From Actinomycetes bacterium (GTDB lineage Bacteria; Actinomycetota; Acidimicrobiia; Acidimicrobiales; RAAP-2): DNA of 33,479 bases. Within the stretch, counting starts at the first letter, position 1, and every line of letters begins with the position of its first letter. A program made the position numbers and the translations under genes. This document shows, piece after piece, positions 17,022 through 26,115 of the stretch. The DNA lies in the NCBI GenBank assembly GCA_021794995.1, contig JAJYPY010000012.1, positions 1 to 33,479 of the forward strand, read 5' to 3'. A model generated the notes under the pieces. That model made no database searches, was not told the DNA's origin, and saw only the letters and a program-made list of their open reading frames with translations.

Positions 17022-19975
17022 CGCCATACCGGTACGGCGCCTCGTTCGTCGACCCGACGACCGGGCTCCGGTTCGAGATGCACCACCCGGCGAGTCGCCC
17101 CGATCGGTGGAGCGCGTACCTCGACGGCGCCGCCCGGGAATACGAGCGCTACGGGATCGGCGGGCTCGTCGACCTCCCCGAGCTGGAGCGCGGAGAGGGC
17201 GTCTCCTTGTTCTTCGTCGGCGTGGACGCCGACGACCGCGTCGTCGCGGGCCTCCGCTGCCACGGGCCGCTCGACGACGCGGCTGCGTCCGCAGCGCTCG
17301 CCGAGATGGCGGCATCTCCCGAGTGGCGCGACCACCAAGAGGCCGTGGCATCCATCTCGCCGTACGGGGTCGTGGAGATGAAAGGTGCCTGGCGTTCGAG
17401 GAGCGGCAACGGCAACCACGCGGTGACCGGGCCGATGGTGCGGTGCTGCGTGCACGCGATCGAGTGGCTCGGTGCCGAGGTGCTCCTCGCGGCGGTGGCG
17501 GATCGAATGGAGCCGATCCTCGCGAGCGTGGGCGGGATCATGATGGGCAACGAGGCGTCGCCCTACCCGACCGAGCGGTACAGGACGATCCTGACCGGGA
17601 TCCGCCGCGCCCGCTACCGCGAGCTGATCGACGACGAGCAGGCGAAACTCCTGCGCGAGGACGCCGAGCAGCTGAGGCGCCCGCCCGAGAACCAGGTCAC
17701 AACGGGGTGGCGGCCCGTCCTGTTGCACGCGGAACGCCGGGCGCACCGTCAGATCATCTCGAACCTGCGCGCCGACCCCGGCATCCACGTGATCGACGTC
17801 GCCGAGCGCCAGCGCGCGGAGCTGGTGGACCTGCTGCCCGTACCCGAGCAGGAGCTGGTGGACGAGCCCCCGGTCCATGTGTACTTCCCGTGGCGCAGGA
17901 CGGTCGTACGCATGCTCGGGCCGCGCGCGTTCTCGGCCGTGCGGCTCGACCGCAACCGCAATCGCATCACGCGCGCCGAACAGGATCGGCTGCGTCACCA
18001 GCGGGTGGGCATCGTCGGCCTCAGCGCAGGGCACGCGGCCGCGGCGGCCATCGCGCTCGAGGGCCTGTGCGGGGAGCTCAAGCTCGCCGACTTCGACGAG
18101 GTCGCGCTCACCAACCTGAACCGCCTGCCGGCGTCTGTCCTCGACATCGGTGTCAACAAGGCGGTGGTTGCGGCTCGCCGGGTGGCCGAGATCGACCCGT
18201 ACCTGTCTGTCGACGTGCTCAGCTCGGGACTCGACGCCGGCAACGTCGACGATTTCGTGGCCGGCCTCGACGTGCTCGTCGAAGAGTGCGACGACATCGC
18301 GATGAAGGTGCTCGTGCGCGAGGTGGCGCGTCGCCAGCACGTCGCGGTCGTCATGGAGACGAGCGACCGTGGCATGCTCGACGTCGAGCGGTTCGACCAG
18401 GAGCCGGATCGTCCCGTGCTCCACGGGCTCCTCGGGGACGTGCGGGCATCGTCGCTCGCGTCGCTGTCAACGACCGAGAAGATCCCCCACGTGCTCGCCA
18501 TCGTGGACGCGCCGAAGGCGTCTGCCCGTGGCGCTGCCTCCCTCGCGGAGATCGGCCGCACCCTGTCCACGTGGCCCCAGCTCGGGTCGGACGTCTCGCT
18601 CGGTGGTGCGACGATCGCGGCGACCGTGCGCCGGCTCGGTCTCGGCGAGCCCGTGCCGTCGGGGCGCGTTCGTATCGACCTCGAGACGATCGTCTCCTCC
18701 CTCGAGACACCTGTACCGCACGACAGCGACCCCGACGGCGGGCACGCGAGCCCGCGCGTGGTCGTCGGCGCCGCACCTGCGGCCGCGTCGTCCGTCCCGC
18801 CCGACCGCGAGCTCGCGATCGTCCACGCGGCCGCGATGGCCCCGTCATGCGGGAACGGACAGCCGTGGCGGTTCGAGCTCAGCAGCCGCGAGCTCGCCAT
18901 CGAGCTCGACAGGTCGAAGGGCTGCGGCACCATGGACGTCCGATCCCGCGCGAGCTACGTGGGGATCGGGGCCGCCCTCTTCAATGCGCGGGTCGCGGCG
19001 GCCGCGGGCTCACGCCTCGGGCCGACCGAGCTTTTCCCCGAGGGTCCGAACTCCGACGTCGTCGCGACGCTGGCGCTGGAGCGCTCGGCGGACGCGGAGC
19101 TCGCGGCGCTCTACGCCCCCATGCTCGAACGCTGCTCGAACCGCCGCCTCGGCACCCCCACGCCGCTCGACGTGGACGTCGTGGCCCGGCTCACCCGGGC
19201 GGCGTCGGAGGAGGGGGGCACGCTGCACCTCGTCACGGACCGCCAGCGCATGTTCGAGTGCGCGGACATCCTCGGCGCGACCGAGCGGGTCCGTTTCTTG
19301 ACGCCGGCGCTGCGCGAGGAGACCGTGCGGGAGCTGCGCTGGCCCGGCGACGACGTGCGCTCCGGGATCGACGTCGCGACGTTGGAGCTTTCCGGATCCG
19401 ACACCGGCGCGCTCGCGCTGCTGCGACGCGGAGACGCCATGGAGCTGCTCGAGCGCTGGGACGCAGGCGACGGGCTCGGCGACTACCTGAAAGGAGCCGT
19501 CCGCTCCAGCTCGGCACTCGCCTACGTCACCGTCGAGAGCAGCAGTCCCGCGTCGTACGTCACTGGCGGCATGGCCCTCGAGCGCGTCTGGATCGAGGCG
19601 CAGCGCGCAGGGCTCGCCGTCCAGGCCATCGGTCCGGCCTTCCTCTACGCCGTCCAGCAGGGAGATTACGACGCGCTCGTCGGCCCCCGGTGGTCCCCCA
19701 CCCTGCGGGAGCTCGCCGAACGCTTCCGCCGCGTCGTCGGCCTGGCGACGCGGACAGTCGGCGTGCTCGTCTTGCGACTCAGCCACGCCCCGCCGCCGAT
19801 GGTGCGCAGCGCGCGGCTCCCGCTCGACAGCATGCTCCGGCGTCGCGGCACCACGACATCTGGCGCAGCGCGACGTCTCCACGCGCACGAGGCGCCACGA
19901 GTCGGCGTCCCCCGCTCCCGCACGATCCAGGCCGGAGGGGGGGAGGAAGCAGACATCTGGCCTGATCAGGTGTAG
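17018..19975 (+). CDS. Rv1355c/MoeY-like fusion: N-terminal domain + ThiF/E1-like + nitroreductase-like
   Basis: HQRVGIVGLSAGHAAAAAIALEGLCGELKLADFDEVALTNLNR (ThiF/E1 Rossmann); AIVHAAAMAPSCGNGQPWRFELSSRELAIELDRSK (nitroreductase-like); GTG start in GTGA overlap with upstream gene. Confidence 0.88.
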   Translation: MTPYRYGASFVDPTTGLRFEMHHPASRPDRWSAYLDGAAREYERYGIGGLVDLPELERGEGVSLFFVGVDADDRVVAGLRCHGPLDDAAASAALAEMAASPEWRDHQEAVASISPYGVVEMKGAWRSRSGNGNHAVTGPMVRCCVHAIEWLGAEVLLAAVADRMEPILASVGGIMMGNEASPYPTERYRTILTGIRRARYRELIDDEQAKLLREDAEQLRRPPENQVTTGWRPVLLHAERRAHRQIISNLRADPGIHVIDVAERQRAELVDLLPVPEQELVDEPPVHVYFPWRRTVVRMLGPRAFSAVRLDRNRNRITRAEQDRLRHQRVGIVGLSAGHAAAAAIALEGLCGELKLADFDEVALTNLNRLPASVLDIGVNKAVVAARRVAEIDPYLSVDVLSSGLDAGNVDDFVAGLDVLVEECDDIAMKVLVREVARRQHVAVVMETSDRGMLDVERFDQEPDRPVLHGLLGDVRASSLASLSTTEKIPHVLAIVDAPKASARGAASLAEIGRTLSTWPQLGSDVSLGGATIAATVRRLGLGEPVPSGRVRIDLETIVSSLETPVPHDSDPDGGHASPRVVVGAAPAAASSVPPDRELAIVHAAAMAPSCGNGQPWRFELSSRELAIELDRSKGCGTMDVRSRASYVGIGAALFNARVAAAAGSRLGPTELFPEGPNSDVVATLALERSADAELAALYAPMLERCSNRRLGTPTPLDVDVVARLTRAASEEGGTLHLVTDRQRMFECADILGATERVRFLTPALREETVRELRWPGDDVRSGIDVATLELSGSDTGALALLRRGDAMELLERWDAGDGLGDYLKGAVRSSSALAYVTVESSSPASYVTGGMALERVWIEAQRAGLAVQAIGPAFLYAVQQGDYDALVGPRWSPTLRELAERFRRVVGLATRTVGVLVLRLSHAPPPMVRSARLPLDSMLRRRGTTTSGAARRLHAHEAPRVGVPRSRTIQAGGGEEADIWPDQV

Positions 19976-19978
19976 TAT
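19961..19978 (+). promoter_or_regulatory. Palindrome plus -10-like box before the GGDEF-EAL gene
   Basis: CCTGATCAGG perfect palindrome (19961-19970) followed by TAGTAT (19973-19978), about 36 nt before ATG 20014. Confidence 0.4.
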
Positions 19979-20013
19979 CTCCCCGGCATCGGTGTCGGAT
20001 CGGGAGCTCGGGG

Positions 20014-22335
20014 ATGGGGACGATGAGCGCGAAGCTACCCATCGGTGATGGCCGCGTCAGCGACGACAACCTGAGCGAGCTGCTGGCTGGCGCGATGCGC
20101 CTGCTGAAGGGTTCCGTCGCTGCCGAGTTCATCCCCGCCTCGTCGATGCACAGCCCGGTCGTCCTGGCGAACCTCACACATGCCAGTCTGGCGGCCTCCT
20201 TGCACACGGTCGCCGCCGCGCGGCTCGCAAGCGGCGGTCCGTGGGGAGAGGTTGCCGCGGATTCGTGGACGGCGTGGATCGAGCCTTCGATGGTCGCAAC
20301 CTCGTCCACCGGGGCTCCAAGCGAGGATACGGAAGAGCCCGCGGAGCTCGCCGGCGTCCTCGCCGTCGCCTTCAGCGACCTGACGTCCATCGGCGGCGAA
20401 GACGCGAAGACGCTGGAGCTGTTCGCGCGCCTGTGCGGGGCGGCCACGCTGCCCAGGGACCCGACAGGCGCGCTGGCGTCGCAGCGCCGTCTCGACGACC
20501 TGGTCTCGACGATCAGCGAGCGGCTGATGTCGACGACGGTCCCCACGCTGCAATCGGCGCTCGACTGGGCCGTCGAGACGCTGGCGCAGTTCCTGGGTGC
20601 CGATGTGGCGTTCCTCCGCCGCAACGACCACGCGCTCGGGATGAGCGTCCTCATGTCGTTCTATCCGCCGCGCGGGATCCCGCTCGAAGAGGACCCGCTC
20701 GGCATCGTGCCGTTCGACGCCGACCCGATCTTCGCCGCGACGAAGGACCTCAAGGTCCCCCTCATCGTCCGCAACGCAGCGGACACCGACGAGCGCTACC
20801 GCCAACGCGTGCGGGACGCCGCCGGTGCCGACGATTTCACGGGGGCTGGGGTACCCCTCGTGCTCGGCGACACCACGGTGGGCGTCTTGGCGTTCGTCTA
20901 CCTCTCGAAGTACACGTGGACCCAACAAGAAGTGAACGCGCTGCGGGCGATGGCCGCGCTGCTCGTCCAGCTCCTCCAGCGGGTCGACGCCGAAGAACGG
21001 CTCCGGCGCAACGCGCTGACCGACGACCTCACCGGCCTGCCCAACCGCCGCGCGCTGCTCGAGGAGGTGAGCAAGCGACACCTCGCGGGCACAGTGCCGC
21101 TCGCCCTGTTGTTCATCGACCTGGACCGGTTCAAGGTGATGAACGACCATCTCGGCCATGGAGCGGGCGACAAGGTGCTGCAGGTCATCGCCGACAGGAT
21201 CCGCACGTCGCTCCGGCCGGCCGACTTCGCCGCACGGCTGGGCGGCGACGAGTTCGTCGTCGTGCTGCACGACGCCGACGGGGGCCTTGCGGCCGTGGCC
21301 GCGGCCAACCGCCTCCTGGACCTGATCGTCTTGCCGATCGAAGTCCGAGGGCAGCGGGTCGCGCACACCGGAAGTGTCGGGATCGCGCTCTCCGAGAGCT
21401 CCACGACGACCGGCGAGGAGTTGCTCGGACAGGCCGACATCGCCCTGTACGCGGCCAAGTCTCGGGGCCGGAACCGCACCGTGGTGTTCGACCACGAGCT
21501 CGAAGGCCGCGTCGCCCAGCGCTCGAGCACCGAGCTCCTCCTGCGCCAGGCCCTCGCCGAGAACGAATTGCGCGTGCTGTACCAACCTGAATTCGACCTG
21601 CGCGACGGGCGGCTGCTGGCGGTGGAGGCGCTCGTCCGTTGGTACCGGCCGGGCAAGGGCCTCGTGGAGGCCAGCCAGTTCGTGCCGGTGGCAGAAGAGA
21701 CCCACCTCATCACCGACATCGACCGCTGGGTGCTCGACGAGGCCTGCGGGCAGCTCGCCGCGTGGCGCCGCAAGTACGGTGACATCAATCTCGTCATGCG
21801 GGTCAACGTCTCGCCCGCCCAGCTCGCGATCGCCGGGCTCGTCGGATCCGTCGGGGACTGCCTGCGCAGGTCCGGGTTGCCTCCCGGGCGGTTGTGCCTG
21901 GAGATCACCGAGCAGGCCGTCATCGAGGACGTCGAGCAGGCGGTCCGCGTGCTCCAAGACATCCGCTCGATGGGGGTGAAGCTCGCCATCGACGATTTCG
22001 GCACCGGCTTCAGTTCGATGAGCCAGCTGAAGAACCTGCCCGTCGACGTCCTCAAGATCGACAGAGTCTTCGTCGACCACATCTCGAGCGACCCGACCGA
22101 TCAAGCGATCGTGGACACGATCGTGCGGCTCGCCCGGGCGTTCAAGCTCGACGTCGTCGGCGAAGGTGTCGAGACGATGGACGATCTGGAGACCCTCGTG
22201 AGGCTCGGCTGTGTGCGTGCCCAGGGGTTCCTCCTGTCGCACCCCATCCCGGCCGACCAGGTGGAGCCGCTCATCGAGCGGGGGGGCACCGATCTCACCA
22301 AGCTGCCTGCCACGGTGGCACCCGCCCGCCGCTAG
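20014..22335 (+). CDS. GAF-GGDEF-EAL bifunctional c-di-GMP enzyme (Rv1354c-like)
   Basis: TDDLTGLPNRRALLEE...RPADFAARLGGDEFVVVLHD (GGDEF, I-site RPAD); LLAVEALVRW (EAL), DDFGTGFSSMSQLKNLPVDVLKIDRVFV. Confidence 0.96.
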   Translation: MGTMSAKLPIGDGRVSDDNLSELLAGAMRLLKGSVAAEFIPASSMHSPVVLANLTHASLAASLHTVAAARLASGGPWGEVAADSWTAWIEPSMVATSSTGAPSEDTEEPAELAGVLAVAFSDLTSIGGEDAKTLELFARLCGAATLPRDPTGALASQRRLDDLVSTISERLMSTTVPTLQSALDWAVETLAQFLGADVAFLRRNDHALGMSVLMSFYPPRGIPLEEDPLGIVPFDADPIFAATKDLKVPLIVRNAADTDERYRQRVRDAAGADDFTGAGVPLVLGDTTVGVLAFVYLSKYTWTQQEVNALRAMAALLVQLLQRVDAEERLRRNALTDDLTGLPNRRALLEEVSKRHLAGTVPLALLFIDLDRFKVMNDHLGHGAGDKVLQVIADRIRTSLRPADFAARLGGDEFVVVLHDADGGLAAVAAANRLLDLIVLPIEVRGQRVAHTGSVGIALSESSTTTGEELLGQADIALYAAKSRGRNRTVVFDHELEGRVAQRSSTELLLRQALAENELRVLYQPEFDLRDGRLLAVEALVRWYRPGKGLVEASQFVPVAEETHLITDIDRWVLDEACGQLAAWRRKYGDINLVMRVNVSPAQLAIAGLVGSVGDCLRRSGLPPGRLCLEITEQAVIEDVEQAVRVLQDIRSMGVKLAIDDFGTGFSSMSQLKNLPVDVLKIDRVFVDHISSDPTDQAIVDTIVRLARAFKLDVVGEGVETMDDLETLVRLGCVRAQGFLLSHPIPADQVEPLIERGGTDLTKLPATVAPARR

Positions 22336-22355
22336 CGGCACGCCGCTCGGCGGCT

Positions 22356-22394
22356 GACGAACCGTTCAGACGAACCGTTCAGACGAACCGTTCA
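22356..22394. repeat. 13-bp tandem repeat x3
   Basis: GACGAACCGTTCA three times; right copy contains the stop (22392-22394) of the thioredoxin gene. Confidence 0.97.
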
Positions 22395-23096
22395 GAACAG
22401 GCGGCTGGCGAGGGCCCGCCGGTACTCGGCGCTGCGTGGATCGTCGGCGCCCAGGGTCTCGAGCAGGTCGACGTACTCCTGGCGGGCTCCCTCGTCGTCG
22501 CGCACCCGGTCGAGCAGGGCGTCCAGCATCGCGGCGACGTCGTGGTCCGCAGGCACACCCCGGGCCGCGAGCCGGGCTTCGGCCGCCAGCGCACGGACAT
22601 CGGCCGTCTCGGGCACGCGCGCCAAGAGCTCCAGCGCTTCGTCCGGCTCGCCGCGATCGACGAGCAGTCGGGCCAACCCGACGACGGCAGCAGGGTGGTC
22701 ACGCTGGAGCTCGAGCGCCTTTCGCAGCGACGCTTCGTCTCCCGCTGCCACGAGGAGGTCGACCTCGCTTGGCGCGGCGACCAGCTTGGCGACGAATTCC
22801 TGCACCTGCGCCTGGGGCACCGCACCGATGAAGCCGTCGACGACCTGGCCGTCGCGAAGGGCGAAGACCGCGGGGATCGACTGCACCCGGAACATCGCAG
22901 CCACCTGCGGGTTCTCGTCGACGTTCACCTTGGCGAGCTCGACGGCGCCGTTCGTCGCGGCGACGGTCCCTTCGAGCATCGGTCCGAGGGTGCGGCACGG
23001 CCCACACCACGGCGCCCAGAGATCCACGACGACCGGGACGGTCTTGGAGCGGTCGAGCACCTGCTCTTGGAACGTGGCGTCGGTGACGTCTGCCAT
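22392..23096 (-). CDS. Thioredoxin-TPR protein (YbbN/CnoX-like)
   Basis: VVVDLWAPWCGPCRTLGPMLE (WCGPC), KVNVDENPQVAAMFRVQSIPAVFALRDGQVVDGFIG, then TPR-like C-terminus. Confidence 0.92.
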   Translation of the reverse strand: MADVTDATFQEQVLDRSKTVPVVVDLWAPWCGPCRTLGPMLEGTVAATNGAVELAKVNVDENPQVAAMFRVQSIPAVFALRDGQVVDGFIGAVPQAQVQEFVAKLVAAPSEVDLLVAAGDEASLRKALELQRDHPAAVVGLARLLVDRGEPDEALELLARVPETADVRALAAEARLAARGVPADHDVAAMLDALLDRVRDDEGARQEYVDLLETLGADDPRSAEYRRALASRLF

Positions 23097-23180
23097 GCCG
23101 AGGACCCTACCCGCTCGGCGCCGCGGACTCGCCAGCGGCGGCGCCGGGCATCCGGGCCGGGGAGCGGTAGCGTCGCGGTG

Positions 23181-24242
23181 ATGGACCTGGTTGCCGACCA
23201 CCCGGCTCCCATCGGGATCCGCAGCGACGCGGTGGCGGCATGGTTCTCTACCCACCTCCCCGACGCCCGGCCGCCGCTGCGGTTCTCGCTCGTTGCCGGG
23301 GGCCGTTCGAACCTGACGTACCGCGTGGACGACCGCGACGGCCATGCGTACGCCCTGCGCCGGCCGCCCGTCAGCCACGTGCTCCCGACGGCGCACGACA
23401 TGGGGCGCGAGCACCGGATCCTGCGCGCGCTCGCGCCCACCGCCGTTCCGGTGCCGGTGCCACTCGGTCTGTGCGAGGACCCCGAGGTGACCGGGGCCCC
23501 CTTCTACGTGATGTCGTTCGTCGACGGCCTCGTCCTGCGCGACGCTTCGAGCGCGGATCGCCAGCTCGGCGACCTCGCCGCGCGCCGGGAGGCGGGGCTG
23601 CACCTCGCGGACACGCTCGCGGCGCTGCACGCACTCGACGTCGACGGCGTCGGCCTCGGAGACCTCGCCACGCGCGAGGACTACGTGCATCGCCAGCTCC
23701 GCAGGTGGACGGCACAGTTCACCCAGACGTCGCAGGTCGGGGCGGTGGCGCCCGAGGCGGTCCACGCGGTGGGTGCCGCACTCGCGGCCCGGGTCCCCCC
23801 GCAGCGGCGGGCGACCATCGTCCACGGCGACTTCAGACTCGACAACGCGGTGGTACGCCCCGACGGCACCGTCGCCGCGGTGCTCGACTGGGAGCTGTGC
23901 ACGCTCGGGGACCCGATGGCCGACGTCGGGACGTTCCTCGCCTACTGGGCACTGCCCGCCGACGGCGAGCCGATTCTCGGACGCGTCCCCGCGAGCGCCC
24001 TGCCGGGATTCCCCACCTCGGACGAGCTGCTCGAGCGCTACGCCCGCATCTCGGGGGCCGACGTCTCCGAGATCGCGTTCTTCATGGCCTTCGGGTACTG
24101 GCGGCTGGCGTGCATCCTCCAAGGCGTCTACGAACGCTACGTGGGGGGTGCCACCGCCGGCGACCCCGACGGTGTCGAGCACTTCCCGACGACGGTGGCG
24201 CGGTTGGCCCAGCTGGCGGCCACTACCCTCGGTGACTCGTGA
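23181..24242 (+). CDS. Phosphotransferase (APH/ACAD10-like) family protein
   Basis: AGGRSNLTYRVDDRDG, IVHGDFRLDNAVVRPDGTVAAVLDWELCTLGDPMADVG. Confidence 0.92.
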   Translation: MDLVADHPAPIGIRSDAVAAWFSTHLPDARPPLRFSLVAGGRSNLTYRVDDRDGHAYALRRPPVSHVLPTAHDMGREHRILRALAPTAVPVPVPLGLCEDPEVTGAPFYVMSFVDGLVLRDASSADRQLGDLAARREAGLHLADTLAALHALDVDGVGLGDLATREDYVHRQLRRWTAQFTQTSQVGAVAPEAVHAVGAALAARVPPQRRATIVHGDFRLDNAVVRPDGTVAAVLDWELCTLGDPMADVGTFLAYWALPADGEPILGRVPASALPGFPTSDELLERYARISGADVSEIAFFMAFGYWRLACILQGVYERYVGGATAGDPDGVEHFPTTVARLAQLAATTLGDS

Positions 24243-25111
24243 GCGAGCTCTTCGAAGTACACACCTCGCCCGTGCTGGACGCGCCGGTGCTGGTGGTCGC
24301 GATGGAGGGGTGGGTGGATGCGGGTCTGGGCGCAGCGAACGCCGTGGCCTCGCTCACCGAGCGCCCCCCGTCGACGGAGCTTCTCACCTTCGACGCGGAC
24401 CACTTCTTGGACCTGCGGGCTCGGCGGCCGATCGTGCGCATCGTCGACGGCGTGACCACCGAGCTGCAGTGGCCCCGCACGCAGATCCGCCACGGGCGTG
24501 ACCAAGCCGGGGCCGACGTGCTCTTCCTCGTCGGGCCCGAGCCCGATTACCACTGGCACGAGTTCGTCGACACGGTCGTGGGGCTCGCCCTTCGCCACGG
24601 GGTGCGGCTGGTCGTCGGGCTCGGCGCCTTCCCGGCACCCGCACCCCATACCCGCCCGGTCCGGCTGGCGGCGACCGCTCCGCAGAGCTCGGCAGAGCTC
24701 GTGGCCCGGGTCGGCGTGGTCCAAGGCGAGCTCGAAGTTCCCGCCGGCGTCCTCTCCGCCCTCGAGCTCGGGCTGGGCGCGGCTGCGGTCCCGACGGTCA
24801 GCCTGTGGGCTCGCGTCCCCCATTACGTCTCGGCGATGCCGTTCCCGATGGCGAGCGCGGCGCTCGTGGAAGGTCTCGCGGCGATCTCGGGACTCGTCCT
24901 CGACGCGACCTCGCTACACGCCGCCGGCGATCGGGCGCGCAGTCAAGTCGACGACCTGATCGCGAGCAATCCCGAGCACGTGGCCATGGTCGCCAAGCTC
25001 GAAGAGGCGATCGACGCCTCCGAGGGAAACCCGCTGGGACTCGAAGAGGTCCCGTCGGCGGACGAGCTGGCAGCCGAGCTGGAGCGCTTCCTTCGCGGTG
25101 AGGAGCACTGA
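24239..25111 (+). CDS. PAC2 family protein (proteasome assembly chaperone-like)
   Basis: APVLVVAMEGWVDAGLGAANAVASL...ILVGPEPDYHWHEF-type motifs; GTG start overlapping previous stop. Confidence 0.85.
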   Translation: MSELFEVHTSPVLDAPVLVVAMEGWVDAGLGAANAVASLTERPPSTELLTFDADHFLDLRARRPIVRIVDGVTTELQWPRTQIRHGRDQAGADVLFLVGPEPDYHWHEFVDTVVGLALRHGVRLVVGLGAFPAPAPHTRPVRLAATAPQSSAELVARVGVVQGELEVPAGVLSALELGLGAAAVPTVSLWARVPHYVSAMPFPMASAALVEGLAAISGLVLDATSLHAAGDRARSQVDDLIASNPEHVAMVAKLEEAIDASEGNPLGLEEVPSADELAAELERFLRGEEH

Positions 25112-25113
25112 GC

Positions 25114-26115
25114 ATGAAGATCGACGGCACGATCGGGTTCGACCCGACCGGCATCTCCGCGGCCGCCCGGCGGCTCGAAGCGGCCGGGTACGACGGGGTC
25201 TGGGCACCTGAGACCGGCCGCGATCCCTTCTTGCCATTGGCGATCGCGGCGGAGGCGACCGAGCGGATCGAGCTGGCCACGGGCATCGCCGTGGCATTCG
25301 CCCGCAATCCCATGACCCTCGCGATGGCGTCGAACGACCTGCACCAGCTGTCCAAGGGGCGCTTCATCTTGGGGCTCGGGTCCCAGATCAAGCCCCACAT
25401 CACCAAGCGGTTCTCCATGCCGTGGTCCCACCCGGCACCGAGGATGCGCGAGCTCATCCTCGCGATCCGCGCGATCTGGAAGTCCTGGGAGACGGGCGGC
25501 GCACTGGACTTTCGCGGCGACTTCTACACCCACACGCTCATGACCCCGTTCTTCAACCCGGGGCCCAACCCCTACGGGAATCCCAAGATCCTGCTCGCCG
25601 CCGTCGGGGAGCACATGGCCGAGGTGGCAGGCGAAGCGGGTGACGGCCTCCTGGTCCACCCCTTCACGACGGCGCGCTACCTGCGCGAGATCAGCCTCCC
25701 CGCGCTCGAGCGCGGCGCGGCGAGGGCGGGCAAGACGCGCGGCGACCTCACGGTCGCGCTCCCCGGCTTCGTGGTGACCGGGGCAACGGAGCACGAGATG
25801 GTGGCCCACGCCAAGGCGGCAAAGGCGCAGCTTGCGTTCTACGGGTCCACGCCCGCGTACCGCCCTGTGCTCGAGCTCCACGGGTGGGGAGAGCTCCAGA
25901 GCGAGCTCCACGCCCGCTCCAAGCGCGGGGAGTGGGAGGAGATGGGTGAGCTCGTCGACGACGAGGTGCTCGAGGCGTTCGCCGTCGTCGCCCCGCCCGA
26001 GCGCGTGGCGACGGCCGTGCTCGAGCGCTTCAGCGGGCTGGTCGACCGATTCAGCTTCTACGCCGCGCTCCCCGCTCCCGACATGGCCGAGGTGATCGCC
26101 ACCTTCACGAGATGA
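25114..26115 (+). CDS. LLM-class (probably F420-dependent) oxidoreductase
   Basis: AARRLEAAGYDGVWAPETGRDPFLPLAIAAEATERIELATGIAVAFARNPMTLA...SKGRFILGLGSQ. Confidence 0.9.
   Translation: MKIDGTIGFDPTGISAAARRLEAAGYDGVWAPETGRDPFLPLAIAAEATERIELATGIAVAFARNPMTLAMASNDLHQLSKGRFILGLGSQIKPHITKRFSMPWSHPAPRMRELILAIRAIWKSWETGGALDFRGDFYTHTLMTPFFNPGPNPYGNPKILLAAVGEHMAEVAGEAGDGLLVHPFTTARYLREISLPALERGAARAGKTRGDLTVALPGFVVTGATEHEMVAHAKAAKAQLAFYGSTPAYRPVLELHGWGELQSELHARSKRGEWEEMGELVDDEVLEAFAVVAPPERVATAVLERFSGLVDRFSFYAALPAPDMAEVIATFTR

Noticed and set aside
17107-19965. Very long overlapping plus-frame ORF (952 aa) and others such as 282..2075, 2097..3758, 20035..22341 (-), 26243..27715 (+)
   Set aside because: High-GC shadow ORFs: Arg/Pro/His-rich low-complexity translations overlapping confident genes, with no family motifs
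26105-26115. 11-bp convergent overlap of LLM oxidoreductase and leuS as a regulatory feature
   Set aside because: Short tail-to-tail overlaps are common in compact genomes; no further structure seen
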